Source: DATFLL01 sp035267785 (GTDB lineage: Bacteria; Pseudomonadota; Gammaproteobacteria; DATFLL01). Taken from it: DNA of 32,727 nucleotides. The notes under the pieces were generated by a model. The model was not told the origin of the DNA and ran no database searches. It saw nothing but the letters and a program-made list of their open reading frames with translations. The stretch lies in assembly GCA_035267785.1 (NCBI GenBank), contig DATFLL010000097.1:1-32727 (forward strand), written 5' to 3'. The translations under genes were made by a program, and so were the position numbers. Positions 17,924 to 24,920 of the stretch are shown here, one piece after another; position 1 is the first letter of the stretch, and every line of letters starts with the position of its first letter.

Positions 17924-18505
17924 ATGATCGTCTATCTCCACGGCTTCAACAGCTCACCGCAGTCGCACAAGGCCGAGGTGCTGCGCCGACACCTTCAATC
18001 CCGCGGATGCGGCGGGGCGCTGCAGGTGCCCGGACTCTCGCATTGGCCACGCGAGGCCGTCGCGCAGGCGGCGAATGTGATCGAAGCGCACCTCGGTAAG
18101 CAACCCATATGCCTGGTGGGCAGCTCCCTCGGCGGTTACTACGCGACGTGGCTCGCCGAGCGCTACGACCTTCGCGCGGTATTGATCAATCCGGCGGTCA
18201 GGCCTTACCGGCTGCTGACAGACTACCTGGGCACCCAGAGCAATCCGTATACCGGCGAGGTCTACGAGCTCACCCGGGAACACATGGCGCAGCTGCGCGC
18301 CCTGGAGGTGGCCGAGCTGTCCGAGCCGCGGCGCTTTTTGGTGTTGCTGCAGACGGGCGACGAGGTTCTCGATTATCGCGACGCGCTCGAGTTTTACGCC
18401 AGCGCACATTGCCGGGTTACCGAGGGCGGCGATCATGCCTATCGGGATTTTGAGACAGTTGTCGAGGAACTGCTGCGCTTTTGCGGCGATGCTGTGACGC
18501 GGTGA
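17924..18505 (+). CDS. yqiA: YqiA-like alpha/beta-hydrolase esterase
   Basis: This 193-residue cytoplasmic hydrolase belongs to the YqiA/YcfP esterase group. It begins with MIVYLHGFNSSP, the oxyanion-side HGFNSS motif, has the nucleophile elbow GSSLGG with Ser68, an acidic residue in QTGDEVLD (Asp146) and the catalytic His171 in GGDHAY. YqiA of E. coli has esterase activity on short acyl and palmitoyl substrates. It is followed by a DUF1249 gene as in E. coli, where yqiB and yqiA are close to cpdA and parE; cpdA and parE are not between or next to them here. It diverges from the Kdo-transferase-like gene. Confidence 0.88.
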   Translation: MIVYLHGFNSSPQSHKAEVLRRHLQSRGCGGALQVPGLSHWPREAVAQAANVIEAHLGKQPICLVGSSLGGYYATWLAERYDLRAVLINPAVRPYRLLTDYLGTQSNPYTGEVYELTREHMAQLRALEVAELSEPRRFLVLLQTGDEVLDYRDALEFYASAHCRVTEGGDHAYRDFETVVEELLRFCGDAVTR

Positions 18506-18736
18506 CCGACCCGCCGATGAGCCGGGGCACTCGGCGGCCTGGCGACTAGCCGCATCGGACCGATACGTCAAGGCGCGGCAGCATTGCACGGCGGTTGCAT
18601 CCCGGCGCGTCTCAAGGCATGGTATTAGCTGTCGACACAGCAGTAGGGGTGGCTTGGAGACGCCCTGAATACAGCGGCAATTTCCGCGCTACGAGATGGC
18701 AGACGCAAATTCGACAATTGCACGATCGATAGACGC

Positions 18737-19186
18737 ATGAGTCACACAATCGTCAAGACCCGCACGCGCAACCCTATGTGGGTGTACGAGCACAACTACG
18801 TATCGTTGGTGCGGTTGGCTCCGTCGTTGCTCGACGACGTGGAGCATTTGACGCTGCTCGGTGCGGCATCACAGACCCTCTCGGTGAGTATCATCGAGCG
18901 CTGCCGTTACACCTTGGGCATGAAATTGTCGTATTCGGTATGCCCGCAGCATGCACTGGTGCCCGACGTGCGCATGGAGCTGCGCCTGTACCAGGATGCC
19001 TCACTGCTCGAGGTGATCGCCTACCAGGGGCATCGCCGTTTTCTCGCGAACTATCCCTATCCCAACGCAGAAATGCTCCATCCCGACGAAAAGCGCCAAG
19101 CCAATCTGCTGCTGCACGACCTGCTGTCGCATTTTCGTTCCTGCGACTATCGTGCACCGGACCCGATGGACGTGAGCAGTGCCTGA
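18737..19186 (+). CDS. yqiB: DUF1249 / YqiB-like protein
   Basis: This 149-residue protein matches the DUF1249 family, of which E. coli YqiB is a member. Family-like features are the aromatic N-terminal stretch MWVYEHNYVSLVRLAP, the strand-rich centre with VRMELRLYQDASLLEVIAYQ and the C-terminal YPYPN..HPDEKRQAN.LLHDLL. Its biochemical role is unknown. Its place next to a YqiA-like esterase reproduces a conserved gammaproteobacterial neighbourhood. There is no clear ribosome-binding site before the ATG. The last codons overlap the likely GTG start of the Sel1-SPOR gene. Confidence 0.82.
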   Translation: MSHTIVKTRTRNPMWVYEHNYVSLVRLAPSLLDDVEHLTLLGAASQTLSVSIIERCRYTLGMKLSYSVCPQHALVPDVRMELRLYQDASLLEVIAYQGHRRFLANYPYPNAEMLHPDEKRQANLLLHDLLSHFRSCDYRAPDPMDVSSA

Positions 19187-19820
19187 ATGGCGCACATGCC
19201 GGCTGCTGGCCGGTGTGGCGCTCACGATCGCACTGACCGGCCCAACGGCACTCGCTGACTCCGACCCCGCTGCGGTGGCCGCCGCCAACGGCGACTACGC
19301 CACGGCGGCGCAGCTGTGGATGCAGCGCGCCCAAAAGGGCGATGCCGTCGCCGAGTACAACCTGGGCAGACTCTACCGCGCGGGCCGCGGGGTTCCGCAG
19401 GATATGGCCAGAGCGAGCCAATGGTTTCGCAAGGCCGCCCACCAGGGGCTGGTGGATGCATACAACACCCTGAGCCCGCCGGGCGATCGCATGCCGGTCA
19501 GCGCCGACAAGAGCGTCAGCGCCGTGCTCGATCCGAAGCTGTGGGTCGCGCGGCAAAATCCCGATTACTACACGCTGCAGTTGGCGAGCAGCCAGAATCG
19601 CAGTCTCATCGAGAAATACATTACCGAGAACGATCTGCAGGGGCGCGCGGGGTATTACGAGAGCGTGCGCGGTGGCAAGAACTGGTATGCGCTCGTCTAC
19701 GGCGCCTTTCCCACGTCCGCCGCCGCCCAGGCGGCGGTCGCCTCCCTGCCCAAGGGCCTGCGCAAGTGGTCGCCCTGGGTGCGCAGGTATTCCGACATTC
19801 AGCGCATCATGAAGCGCTGA
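19179..19820 (+). CDS. Exported Sel1-repeat and SPOR-domain protein
   Basis: This 213-residue protein has a signal peptide (about 1-26, ending LTGPTALA-D), one or two Sel1-like repeats (about 30-95, with AEYNLGRLYRAGRGV and ASQWFRKAAHQG), and a SPOR domain (about 125-205, with YYTLQLASSQNRSL and KNWYALVYGAFPTSAAAQAA). SPOR domains bind denuded peptidoglycan, mostly at the division septum, so this should act in the periplasm on the cell wall. A GTG at 19179 is the only start that keeps the signal peptide, and it overlaps the yqiB end by 8 bp. It converges on the next gene with only 4 bp between them. Confidence 0.85.
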   Translation: MPEWRTCRLLAGVALTIALTGPTALADSDPAAVAAANGDYATAAQLWMQRAQKGDAVAEYNLGRLYRAGRGVPQDMARASQWFRKAAHQGLVDAYNTLSPPGDRMPVSADKSVSAVLDPKLWVARQNPDYYTLQLASSQNRSLIEKYITENDLQGRAGYYESVRGGKNWYALVYGAFPTSAAAQAAVASLPKGLRKWSPWVRRYSDIQRIMKR

Positions 19821-19824
19821 GCGT

Positions 19825-20268
19825 TCATGGCGCCGGGCATGCCTGTTCGAATTGTTCGGCCAGGGCCCCGAGGCGTTGGCCGGCCTCGGTGTCGGCCTTG
19901 CCGGCGGCGCGTACCGCTTCGACATAGCCGCGCAGGAGCTGTGGCAGGGCCTTGACGCACATCGACTTGCGCGCGCGGCTGGCACCCTGCACGGCCCACG
20001 CAACGCGCCACCCGGCATTGGGCAGCGCATCGCAAATCTTCAGGCTCCAGCTCGGGGCGCCCATCACCCACTCGTGCGGGCGGATCACCAGGCGGTAGAC
20101 GTCCTCGGCGCCCTCGACCCCCACGCCCGGGCCGACGTACTCCACAGCCAGCGCCGGCGCCAGTTCCTCGAAGGCGGCGTCGAGCTCGGTCAGGGCCGCG
20201 TCCAGCTCCGGCGTGACGGCGATGCGCTCGCGGCCGGCCTGTTCGGCGAGAAATTCGATATAGGACAT
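19825..20268 (-). CDS. Hypothetical protein, 147 residues
   Basis: I do not recognise this family. The protein is acidic at the N terminus, with helical A/E/L-rich stretches at 20-45 and 110-140. The centre has a short conserved-looking core with VYRLVIRPHEWVMGAPSW and W-VAWAVQGASRARKSMCV. There is no signal peptide or membrane segment. The ATG at 20268 begins MSYIEFLAEQ; the frame is open further upstream, but that part runs out of frame over the YkgJ-family gene and is not used. On the minus strand a TATAAT box at 20299-20304 lies about 30 bp upstream, matching the arrangement at the Kdo-transferase-like gene. Confidence 0.65.
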   Translation of the reverse strand: MSYIEFLAEQAGRERIAVTPELDAALTELDAAFEELAPALAVEYVGPGVGVEGAEDVYRLVIRPHEWVMGAPSWSLKICDALPNAGWRVAWAVQGASRARKSMCVKALPQLLRGYVEAVRAAGKADTEAGQRLGALAEQFEQACPAP

Positions 20269-20298
20269 GTGATGAGTCTCACTGTGCAAAGGCGCGCC

Positions 20299-20304
20299 AT
20301 TATA
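20299..20304 (-). promoter_or_regulatory. TATAAT box upstream of hypothetical gene
   Basis: A perfect TATAAT on the minus strand lies about 31 bp upstream of the ATG at 20268. No clear -35 is present. It shares the TATAATNGCG context with the box near 17805, reading on the same strand. Confidence 0.45.
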
Positions 20305-20357
20305 GCGGCAGCGGACCGACCCCTCCACCGGGGGCTCGCTGCGGTGGCGCGGGGCGC

Positions 20358-20774
20358 TCAGGACTTGCCGGCCAGTTTGAGCATGGCCTCGATGCGTCCC
20401 AGCGGCACCACGGCACCGCGCCCGATACCCTCGCAGCGTGCGGCCTCGGCCCGCCACGTGTTTGCCGTGGCCACCACCTCCGGCCAGAACGGGTAGCTGC
20501 GACACTGGCCGGGACGCGCCGCATAGGCCCGGCAGCGGCCTTCGGCGTCGAGCAGGCTGCACCAGCCGTCCTCGTCCAGGCGCAGGCCCAGACGTCCGTT
20601 GGCCAGGCTCACCAGGTAGCGCCGCCGGAACCAGGCCGTGCTCAGGCCCAGGTGGCGTCGAATGGCGTCGGCCTCGGCCCCGCTCAGGGCCACGTAGGCC
20701 CCACGGCCGCCGAAGCAGCAGGCGCCGCAGGCGGTGCATTCGAATCGCAATTTGGCGTGGTGGTGATGGGCCAT
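20358..20774 (-). CDS. YkgJ-family cysteine-cluster protein
   Basis: This 138-residue protein fits the YkgJ family (putative zinc- or iron-chelating). The first cluster is FECTACGACC at 11-20, with Cys13, 16, 19 and 20. Three further cysteines (about 72, 81 and 91) lie in GWCSLL, GRCRAY and GQCRSYPFWP, the usual family pattern. A single Cys near 113 follows. The N terminus is MAHHHH, an unusual natural His run. The family probably coordinates an Fe-S cluster or zinc, but its reaction is unproven. It diverges from the HdrB-like gene, with 322 bp between them. Confidence 0.86.
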   Translation of the reverse strand: MAHHHHAKLRFECTACGACCFGGRGAYVALSGAEADAIRRHLGLSTAWFRRRYLVSLANGRLGLRLDEDGWCSLLDAEGRCRAYAARPGQCRSYPFWPEVVATANTWRAEAARCEGIGRGAVVPLGRIEAMLKLAGKS

Positions 20775-20982
20775 GGGGGCGTTCCGGCAGCGGGGTCGGC
20801 CGTCGATACTACCAGAGCCGTGCGGTGGCAGACAGGCGGGGCAGTCCGGCTGTCCTGTCGGGCATTACCACGCAGGCCTGGATACTCGAGGTGCATCGCG
20901 GGCAAAAAGATGCTATAAAAATACATAATTTAACCACCGGAATGGAAAGGTTTTTTTCACCCATGGTGGGGGATATCACGGC

Positions 20983-21012
20983 TTGACACGACACCGGTCT
21001 ATCCCCTAATGT
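20983..21012 (+). promoter_or_regulatory. Sigma-70 promoter of the HdrB-like gene
   Basis: A perfect -35 TTGACA (20983-20988) precedes TAATGT (21007-21012) by 18 bp. AT-rich DNA with TATAAAAATACATAATTT at about 20913-20931 lies upstream and could act as an UP-type element. The rest of the 322-bp gap between the YkgJ-family gene and this promoter shows no gene. Confidence 0.6.
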
Positions 21013-21028
21013 TGACTACAGTAGTCAA
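21012..21028. promoter_or_regulatory. Perfect 17-bp operator-like palindrome
   Basis: TTGACTAC-A-GTAGTCAA is a perfect 8+8 inverted repeat around one base. It begins at the -10 element and covers the expected transcription start of the HdrB-like gene, the classical place for a repressor. The regulator that would bind is not in the adjacent genes. Confidence 0.7.
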
Positions 21029-21096
21029 GAATTGGCCGCACGACGCACAGGGTTTTTAGCGGCGCGCGGCGCGTCACCAAAAGCGGAGGTCGAAGT

Positions 21097-22500
21097 ATGA
21101 GCACACAGGATCGCGACAACGAACTGGCACGTGAGGCGCAGCGCCGCGCCGCCCCGGGGTTCCATAATACCGACGGCCAGGGTGTCGCCGGGCATGGCTC
21201 GTTCTTCCAGCAGACCAACCTGTCGGCGGAGGACGCGACCCAGGCCACCGACTGGGTGCGCAAGCACATCGATCGCCGCACCGTCGATCTGGGCGAGCGC
21301 ATGGACGACATCCGCGAGCACATGTGGGAGCTGGAAAAGGACGGGGAGATCATCGTCCACCGCATCACCGACGAGCACGAGCCCATTGACGTGCAGCTGC
21401 TGTTCGGCTGGAACAAGCGCATTCCGACCAAGCAGCTGTGGCACCACAAGAGCTGCGGGCAGTGCGGCAACATCCCCGGTTACCCGACGGCGATCATGTG
21501 GTTCATGAACAAGTTCGGCTTTGTGCCGGGCCAGGACTACCTGGACGAGACCGACCAGACCTCGTGCACGGCGTGGAACTACCACGGCTCGGGTATCGGC
21601 AACGTCGAGTCGCTGGCCGCCGTGTTTCTGCGCAACTTCCACCAGGCCTACATTTCCGGCGTCAAGCACGGCCATCAGCCGGGGCACTTCTTCCCGCTGG
21701 TGCACTGCGGCACCTCCTTCGGCAACTACAAGGAGATCCGCAAGTACCTGATCGAATCGGCCGAGCTGCGCGAGAAGGTCACCAAGATTCTGGGCAAGCT
21801 GGGCCGCCTGGTCGACGGCAAGCTGGTCATCCCCGAGGAGGTCATTCACTACTCCGAGTGGGTGCACGTGATGCGCAACCGCATCGCCTCCGAGCTGCAG
21901 ACCATCGACATGTCCAACATTCACGTGGCCAACCACGTCGCCTGCCACTACTACAAGATGGTCCACGAGGATGCCATCTACGACCCGACCGTGCTTGGCG
22001 GCAACCGCACCGCGATCGGCACGTCCATCGCCCAGGCGCTCGGTGCGCAGGTGGTCGACTATTCGACGTGGTACGATTGCTGCGGGTTCGGCTTCCGCCA
22101 CATCATCTCCGAGCGCGAGTTCACCCGCTCGTTCACCATGGACCGCAAGATCCGGGTCGCCAAGGAAGAGGCCCAGGCCGACGTGCTCATCGCCAACGAC
22201 ACGGGCTGCATCACCACCATGGACAAGAACCAGTGGATCGGCAAGGCCCACGAGCAGAACGCCACCATTCCGGTCATGGCGGACGTGCAGCTCGCGGCCC
22301 TGGCCTGCGGCGCCGACCCGTTCAAGATCGTGCAACTGCAGTGGCACGCCTCGCCCTGCGAGGAGCTGGTGGAGAAGATGGGCATCAGCTGGACCGACGC
22401 TAAGAAGACCTTCGAGGCCTACCTCAAGGAGGTCGAGGCGGGGAACATCGAGTACCTGTACAACCCCGAGCTGGCGGTCGGCGCTCAGCCCTCGATGTAG
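21097..22500 (+). CDS. HdrB-like protein of the heterodisulfide reductase family
   Basis: This 467-residue soluble protein has two CCG-type cysteine domains of the HdrB/HdrD family. The first shows C-x2-C-x33-C-x46-C starting at KSCGQCGNIPGY. The second shows C-x44-CC-x41-C, with HVACHYY, YDCCGFGF and NDTGCITT; the usual closing CxxC appears as CITT, so the last cysteine is absent. Such domains hold non-cubane 4Fe-4S clusters. In sulfur oxidisers HdrB-like proteins are part of the sHdr complex acting on protein-bound sulfane sulfur. No hdrA, hdrC or lipoate-binding protein gene is next to it. The start has GGAGGT 7 nt upstream. Promoter, operator-like palindrome and strong terminator show it is a single-gene unit. 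The assignment to sHdr is inference; the CCG family is certain. Confidence 0.85.
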   Translation: MSTQDRDNELAREAQRRAAPGFHNTDGQGVAGHGSFFQQTNLSAEDATQATDWVRKHIDRRTVDLGERMDDIREHMWELEKDGEIIVHRITDEHEPIDVQLLFGWNKRIPTKQLWHHKSCGQCGNIPGYPTAIMWFMNKFGFVPGQDYLDETDQTSCTAWNYHGSGIGNVESLAAVFLRNFHQAYISGVKHGHQPGHFFPLVHCGTSFGNYKEIRKYLIESAELREKVTKILGKLGRLVDGKLVIPEEVIHYSEWVHVMRNRIASELQTIDMSNIHVANHVACHYYKMVHEDAIYDPTVLGGNRTAIGTSIAQALGAQVVDYSTWYDCCGFGFRHIISEREFTRSFTMDRKIRVAKEEAQADVLIANDTGCITTMDKNQWIGKAHEQNATIPVMADVQLAALACGADPFKIVQLQWHASPCEELVEKMGISWTDAKKTFEAYLKEVEAGNIEYLYNPELAVGAQPSM

Positions 22501-22526
22501 CCCGGGCCCGAATCCGCCCCCCACGG

Positions 22527-22562
22527 CCGGGGCCCGCGCCAGCGCGGGCCCCGGTTTTTTTT
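22527..22562 (+). terminator. Strong rho-independent terminator after HdrB-like gene
   Basis: A 13-bp GC-rich stem (CCGGGGCCCGCGC with its complement, CA loop, 22527-22554) is followed by eight Ts. It is the strongest terminator in the window and ends the single-gene HdrB-like unit 27 bp after its stop. Confidence 0.93.
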
Positions 22563-22723
22563 GTGCATCGAACCAGTGACTTAGCCCGCCCGGGCGGAGC
22601 GCCGGTTTTACTTTCGGGCCGCGTTTGTCATCATTAATATATGTGCGGCCGGACGCCCCGCGCCTTGTGCGGGTCCGTCCCGGACTCATCAACCCACCGT
22701 CACCAACCGAGCGGTCGCCGGCG

Positions 22724-23389
22724 ATGAATTACCCCTATACCCTGTTACCCCTTGCCTGGCAGTGGGCGCTCTACGGCCTGTACGCCGCGGCGATGCTGGC
22801 GGTGCTGATCAAGACGCCCTGGCGGCGTCTGCTCGACAACGAGACCTCGCACGTCTTTCTGGGCGCCTGCGTGGGGCTGACGCTGATGTGGCTGATCAAG
22901 GCCGATGGTATCCCGGGCATGGAATATCATTACCTCGGCGCCACGCTGCTGACCCTCATGGTGGGCTGGCGCCTCGCCATCGTCGGCATGAGCCTGGTGC
23001 TCACCGCCATGGTCTACAACGGCATGAGCGACTGGCACAATTTCCCCATCAACGCGTTGATGATGGGCGTGCTGCCCGTGGTCATCAGCCAGCTCATTTA
23101 TTATTTCGTTCAGAAGAAGCTGCCCAACAACTTCTTCGTCTATATCTTTTTGACGGCCTTTTTCGGCTCGGCCATCGCGGTGGCGAGCTCCATCCTCACC
23201 GCCTCGGGCCTTCTGCTGGCCAGCGACGTGCACACGCTGCACGCACTCGCCTTGAAATACCTCCCGTACACGCCGCTGATGATGTTCCCGGAGGCCTTCA
23301 TCACCGGCATGCTGATCACGCTGTTCGTGGTGCTGCGCCCGACATGGGTCTTCACCTTCGACGACGAGAAGTACATTCGCGGCAAGTGA
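22724..23389 (+). CDS. CbiM-like energy-coupling-factor transporter permease
   Basis: This 221-residue integral membrane protein has about six to seven hydrophobic segments, beginning at about 8-30 and ending near 190-212. The segment order and the sequence GMEYHYLGATLLTLMVGW resemble the energy-coupling-factor permease/CbiM group, in which CbiM takes up cobalt or nickel with the CbiN, CbiQ and CbiO subunits. The N-terminal Met-His metal motif of true CbiM is not seen, and no ATPase or transmembrane partner gene is nearby, so transported substrate and energy coupling are unclear. The ATG at 22724 begins just before the first membrane segment; an upstream open frame is not protein-like. A clean terminator follows. 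Confidence 0.75.
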   Translation: MNYPYTLLPLAWQWALYGLYAAAMLAVLIKTPWRRLLDNETSHVFLGACVGLTLMWLIKADGIPGMEYHYLGATLLTLMVGWRLAIVGMSLVLTAMVYNGMSDWHNFPINALMMGVLPVVISQLIYYFVQKKLPNNFFVYIFLTAFFGSAIAVASSILTASGLLLASDVHTLHALALKYLPYTPLMMFPEAFITGMLITLFVVLRPTWVFTFDDEKYIRGK

Positions 23390-23424
23390 GGTCGTGCGCC
23401 GCGGCAAATGGAAGGCGCCAATAA

Positions 23425-23450
23425 AAAAGGCCACCGAACGGTGGCCTTTT
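23425..23450. terminator. Two-way rho-independent terminator
   Basis: AAAAGGCCACC-GAAC-GGTGGCCTTTT forms an 11-bp stem with A-run and T-run on opposite sides, placed between the convergent permease and Spy-like genes (stops at 23389 and 23482). It should work for both. Confidence 0.9.
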
Positions 23451-23481
23451 CGTTGCGTGCTGCCGTCCCTGGCATCGGTCC

Positions 23482-23994
23482 CTAGCCGCGCGGCTGAGGC
23501 GAGCGCGGGCCGGGGCCGCCGTCGCGGTGACCGCGATGGTGGTGGCGCACGAAGAAGCCGTCCATCGTCTGGCGCTGCTCGGGGCTCAGCGTGTCGTAGA
23601 GCTTGTGCATGGCCGCGGCGACGCTCTTCAGGTGCGCCAGGCGCTGCTCGGCGAACTCGATTCGGCGGTCGAATTTCTCGGGCGCCGGCACCGGCTTGGC
23701 CTGGGCGTTCGACTTGTCGCGCTTCCAGTGCCCGGCGAAGTCAGGGCGTTTGGCGGTGGCATCGGCAAAGGCCTGCCAGGCGCCTTGCTGCGCGGGGGTG
23801 AGCTTCAATGCCTCTTTCAGTTGGGCCAGGCGCTCGGCACGGCGCTGCTGGTAGTGCTGCATACGCTCCTTGAAGCTGGCGCGGTCGCAGCCGGGACCGC
23901 CATAGCCCCCGTGGGCGAGGGCGGCGCCCGTTGCGCCGGCGAGCAGGCCGCCGAAGGCGAGGGCCAACACGGTGTTTCGGGTCAGGGTCTTCAT
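23482..23994 (-). CDS. Spy/CpxP-family periplasmic protein
   Basis: This 170-residue protein has a signal peptide (about 1-27, ending ALA-HGGYGG). The mature part is a helical Spy/CpxP-type fold with the two LTxxQ motifs, KLTPAQQGAW near 64-73 and TLSPEQRQTM further on. Spy and CpxP are periplasmic chaperones and stress modulators; the relative ZraP binds zinc. The C terminus ends in an His/Gly/Pro tail with HHHRGHRDGG, suggesting metal binding. GAGGAG lies upstream of the ATG. It is divergent from an OmpR/EnvZ-like pair, just as cpxP is divergent from cpxRA in enterobacteria, which supports control by that pair. Confidence 0.88.
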   Translation of the reverse strand: MKTLTRNTVLALAFGGLLAGATGAALAHGGYGGPGCDRASFKERMQHYQQRRAERLAQLKEALKLTPAQQGAWQAFADATAKRPDFAGHWKRDKSNAQAKPVPAPEKFDRRIEFAEQRLAHLKSVAAAMHKLYDTLSPEQRQTMDGFFVRHHHRGHRDGGPGPRSPQPRG

Positions 23995-24070
23995 GAATCG
24001 ATCTCCTCGATGAACATAGCTAGGGTGAGCCGTGGGCAAGGTTTTGTCACGCTCACAGTAGACTCTTCGC

Positions 24071-24149
24071 TTGTAAGGGGCATGTGTCCGCGGCGGGGCG
24101 ATTTGTAAAATTAGGCCCTGGAGCGAGCCCCCGACACACTTGGTTACAA
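24071..24149. promoter_or_regulatory. TTGTAA/TTACAA motifs in the divergent spy-like/ompR-like gap
   Basis: TTGTAA occurs at 24071-24076 and 24103-24108, and the reverse form TTACAA at 24144-24149, in a 197-bp gap between the divergent Spy-like gene and regulator gene. Start-to-start spacing is 32 and 41 bp, close to three and four helical turns. The short core is similar to GTAAA-type boxes of OmpR-family regulators such as CpxR. The match to a true site is unproven. Confidence 0.35.
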
Positions 24150-24191
24150 TTCCGCAGGACAGCATCCGCAGCGCAGGGGTATAAAACAGGC

Positions 24192-24920
24192 ATGAAGGAC
24201 AGCGACCATATCCTCGTCGTCGACGACGACCCCGAAATCCGCAGCCTGCTGAGCTCTTACCTGCAGGACAACGGCTATCGTGTCACCGGCGCGGCCGACG
24301 GCAAGGGTATGTGGAAGGCGCTGGCCGCCGGACAGCCCGACCTCATCGTCCTGGATCTGATGTTGCCCGACGAGGACGGATTGCAGCTGTGTCGTGCCCT
24401 GCGCGGCGGGTCCCACGCCGAGCTGCCCGTGATCATGCTGACCGCCCGCGGCGAGGACGTGGACCGCATCCTCGGCCTGGAGATGGGCGCCGACGACTAT
24501 CTGCCCAAACCGTTCAATCCGCGCGAGCTGCTGGCGCGCATCAAGGGCGTACTGCGCCGCGTCCGGGCGCTGCCCGCCAACCTGCGCGAGGAGACACCCA
24601 AACGCACGCTGCGCTTTTCCGGCTGGACGCTGGACACCGTGGCCCGCGAGCTGCTCTCGCCCGACGGGGTGGTCGTGCCGCTGAGCGGCGCGGAATATCG
24701 TTTGCTGCTGGTCTTTCTGCAGCACCCGAACAAGGTGCTCAGCCGCGATCAGCTCATGGATCTCACGCGCGGGCGCGAGGCCATGCCGTTCGATCGCAGT
24801 ATCGATGTACAGGTCAGCCGCCTGCGCACCTGTCTGCACGACAACGCCCGCGAGCCGTCCATCATCAAGACCGTGCGCAGCGAAGGCTATGTCCTGGCGG
24901 TGCCGGTGGAGGCCTCATGA
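24192..24920 (+). CDS. OmpR-family response regulator
   Basis: This 242-residue regulator has a receiver (about 5-120) with DDDP, Asp55 in VLDLMLPDEDG, and LPKPFNPRELLARI containing the conserved Lys. A winged-helix DNA-binding domain (about 140-238) has the family pattern LSGAEYRLLLVFLQHPNKVLSRDQL and IDVQVSRLRTCL...KTVRSEGYVLAVPV. It overlaps the histidine kinase gene by 4 bp (ATGA), so both are translated together. The ATG at 24192 starts exactly before the receiver. It is divergent from the Spy/CpxP-like gene, and the arrangement resembles cpxP-cpxRA. Confidence 0.93.
   Translation: MKDSDHILVVDDDPEIRSLLSSYLQDNGYRVTGAADGKGMWKALAAGQPDLIVLDLMLPDEDGLQLCRALRGGSHAELPVIMLTARGEDVDRILGLEMGADDYLPKPFNPRELLARIKGVLRRVRALPANLREETPKRTLRFSGWTLDTVARELLSPDGVVVPLSGAEYRLLLVFLQHPNKVLSRDQLMDLTRGREAMPFDRSIDVQVSRLRTCLHDNAREPSIIKTVRSEGYVLAVPVEAS

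Noticed and set aside
21025..22692. Long minus-strand open frame opposite the HdrB-like gene
   Set aside because: It is the mirror of a clear plus-strand gene with recognised motifs; long antisense frames are expected in GC-rich coding DNA.
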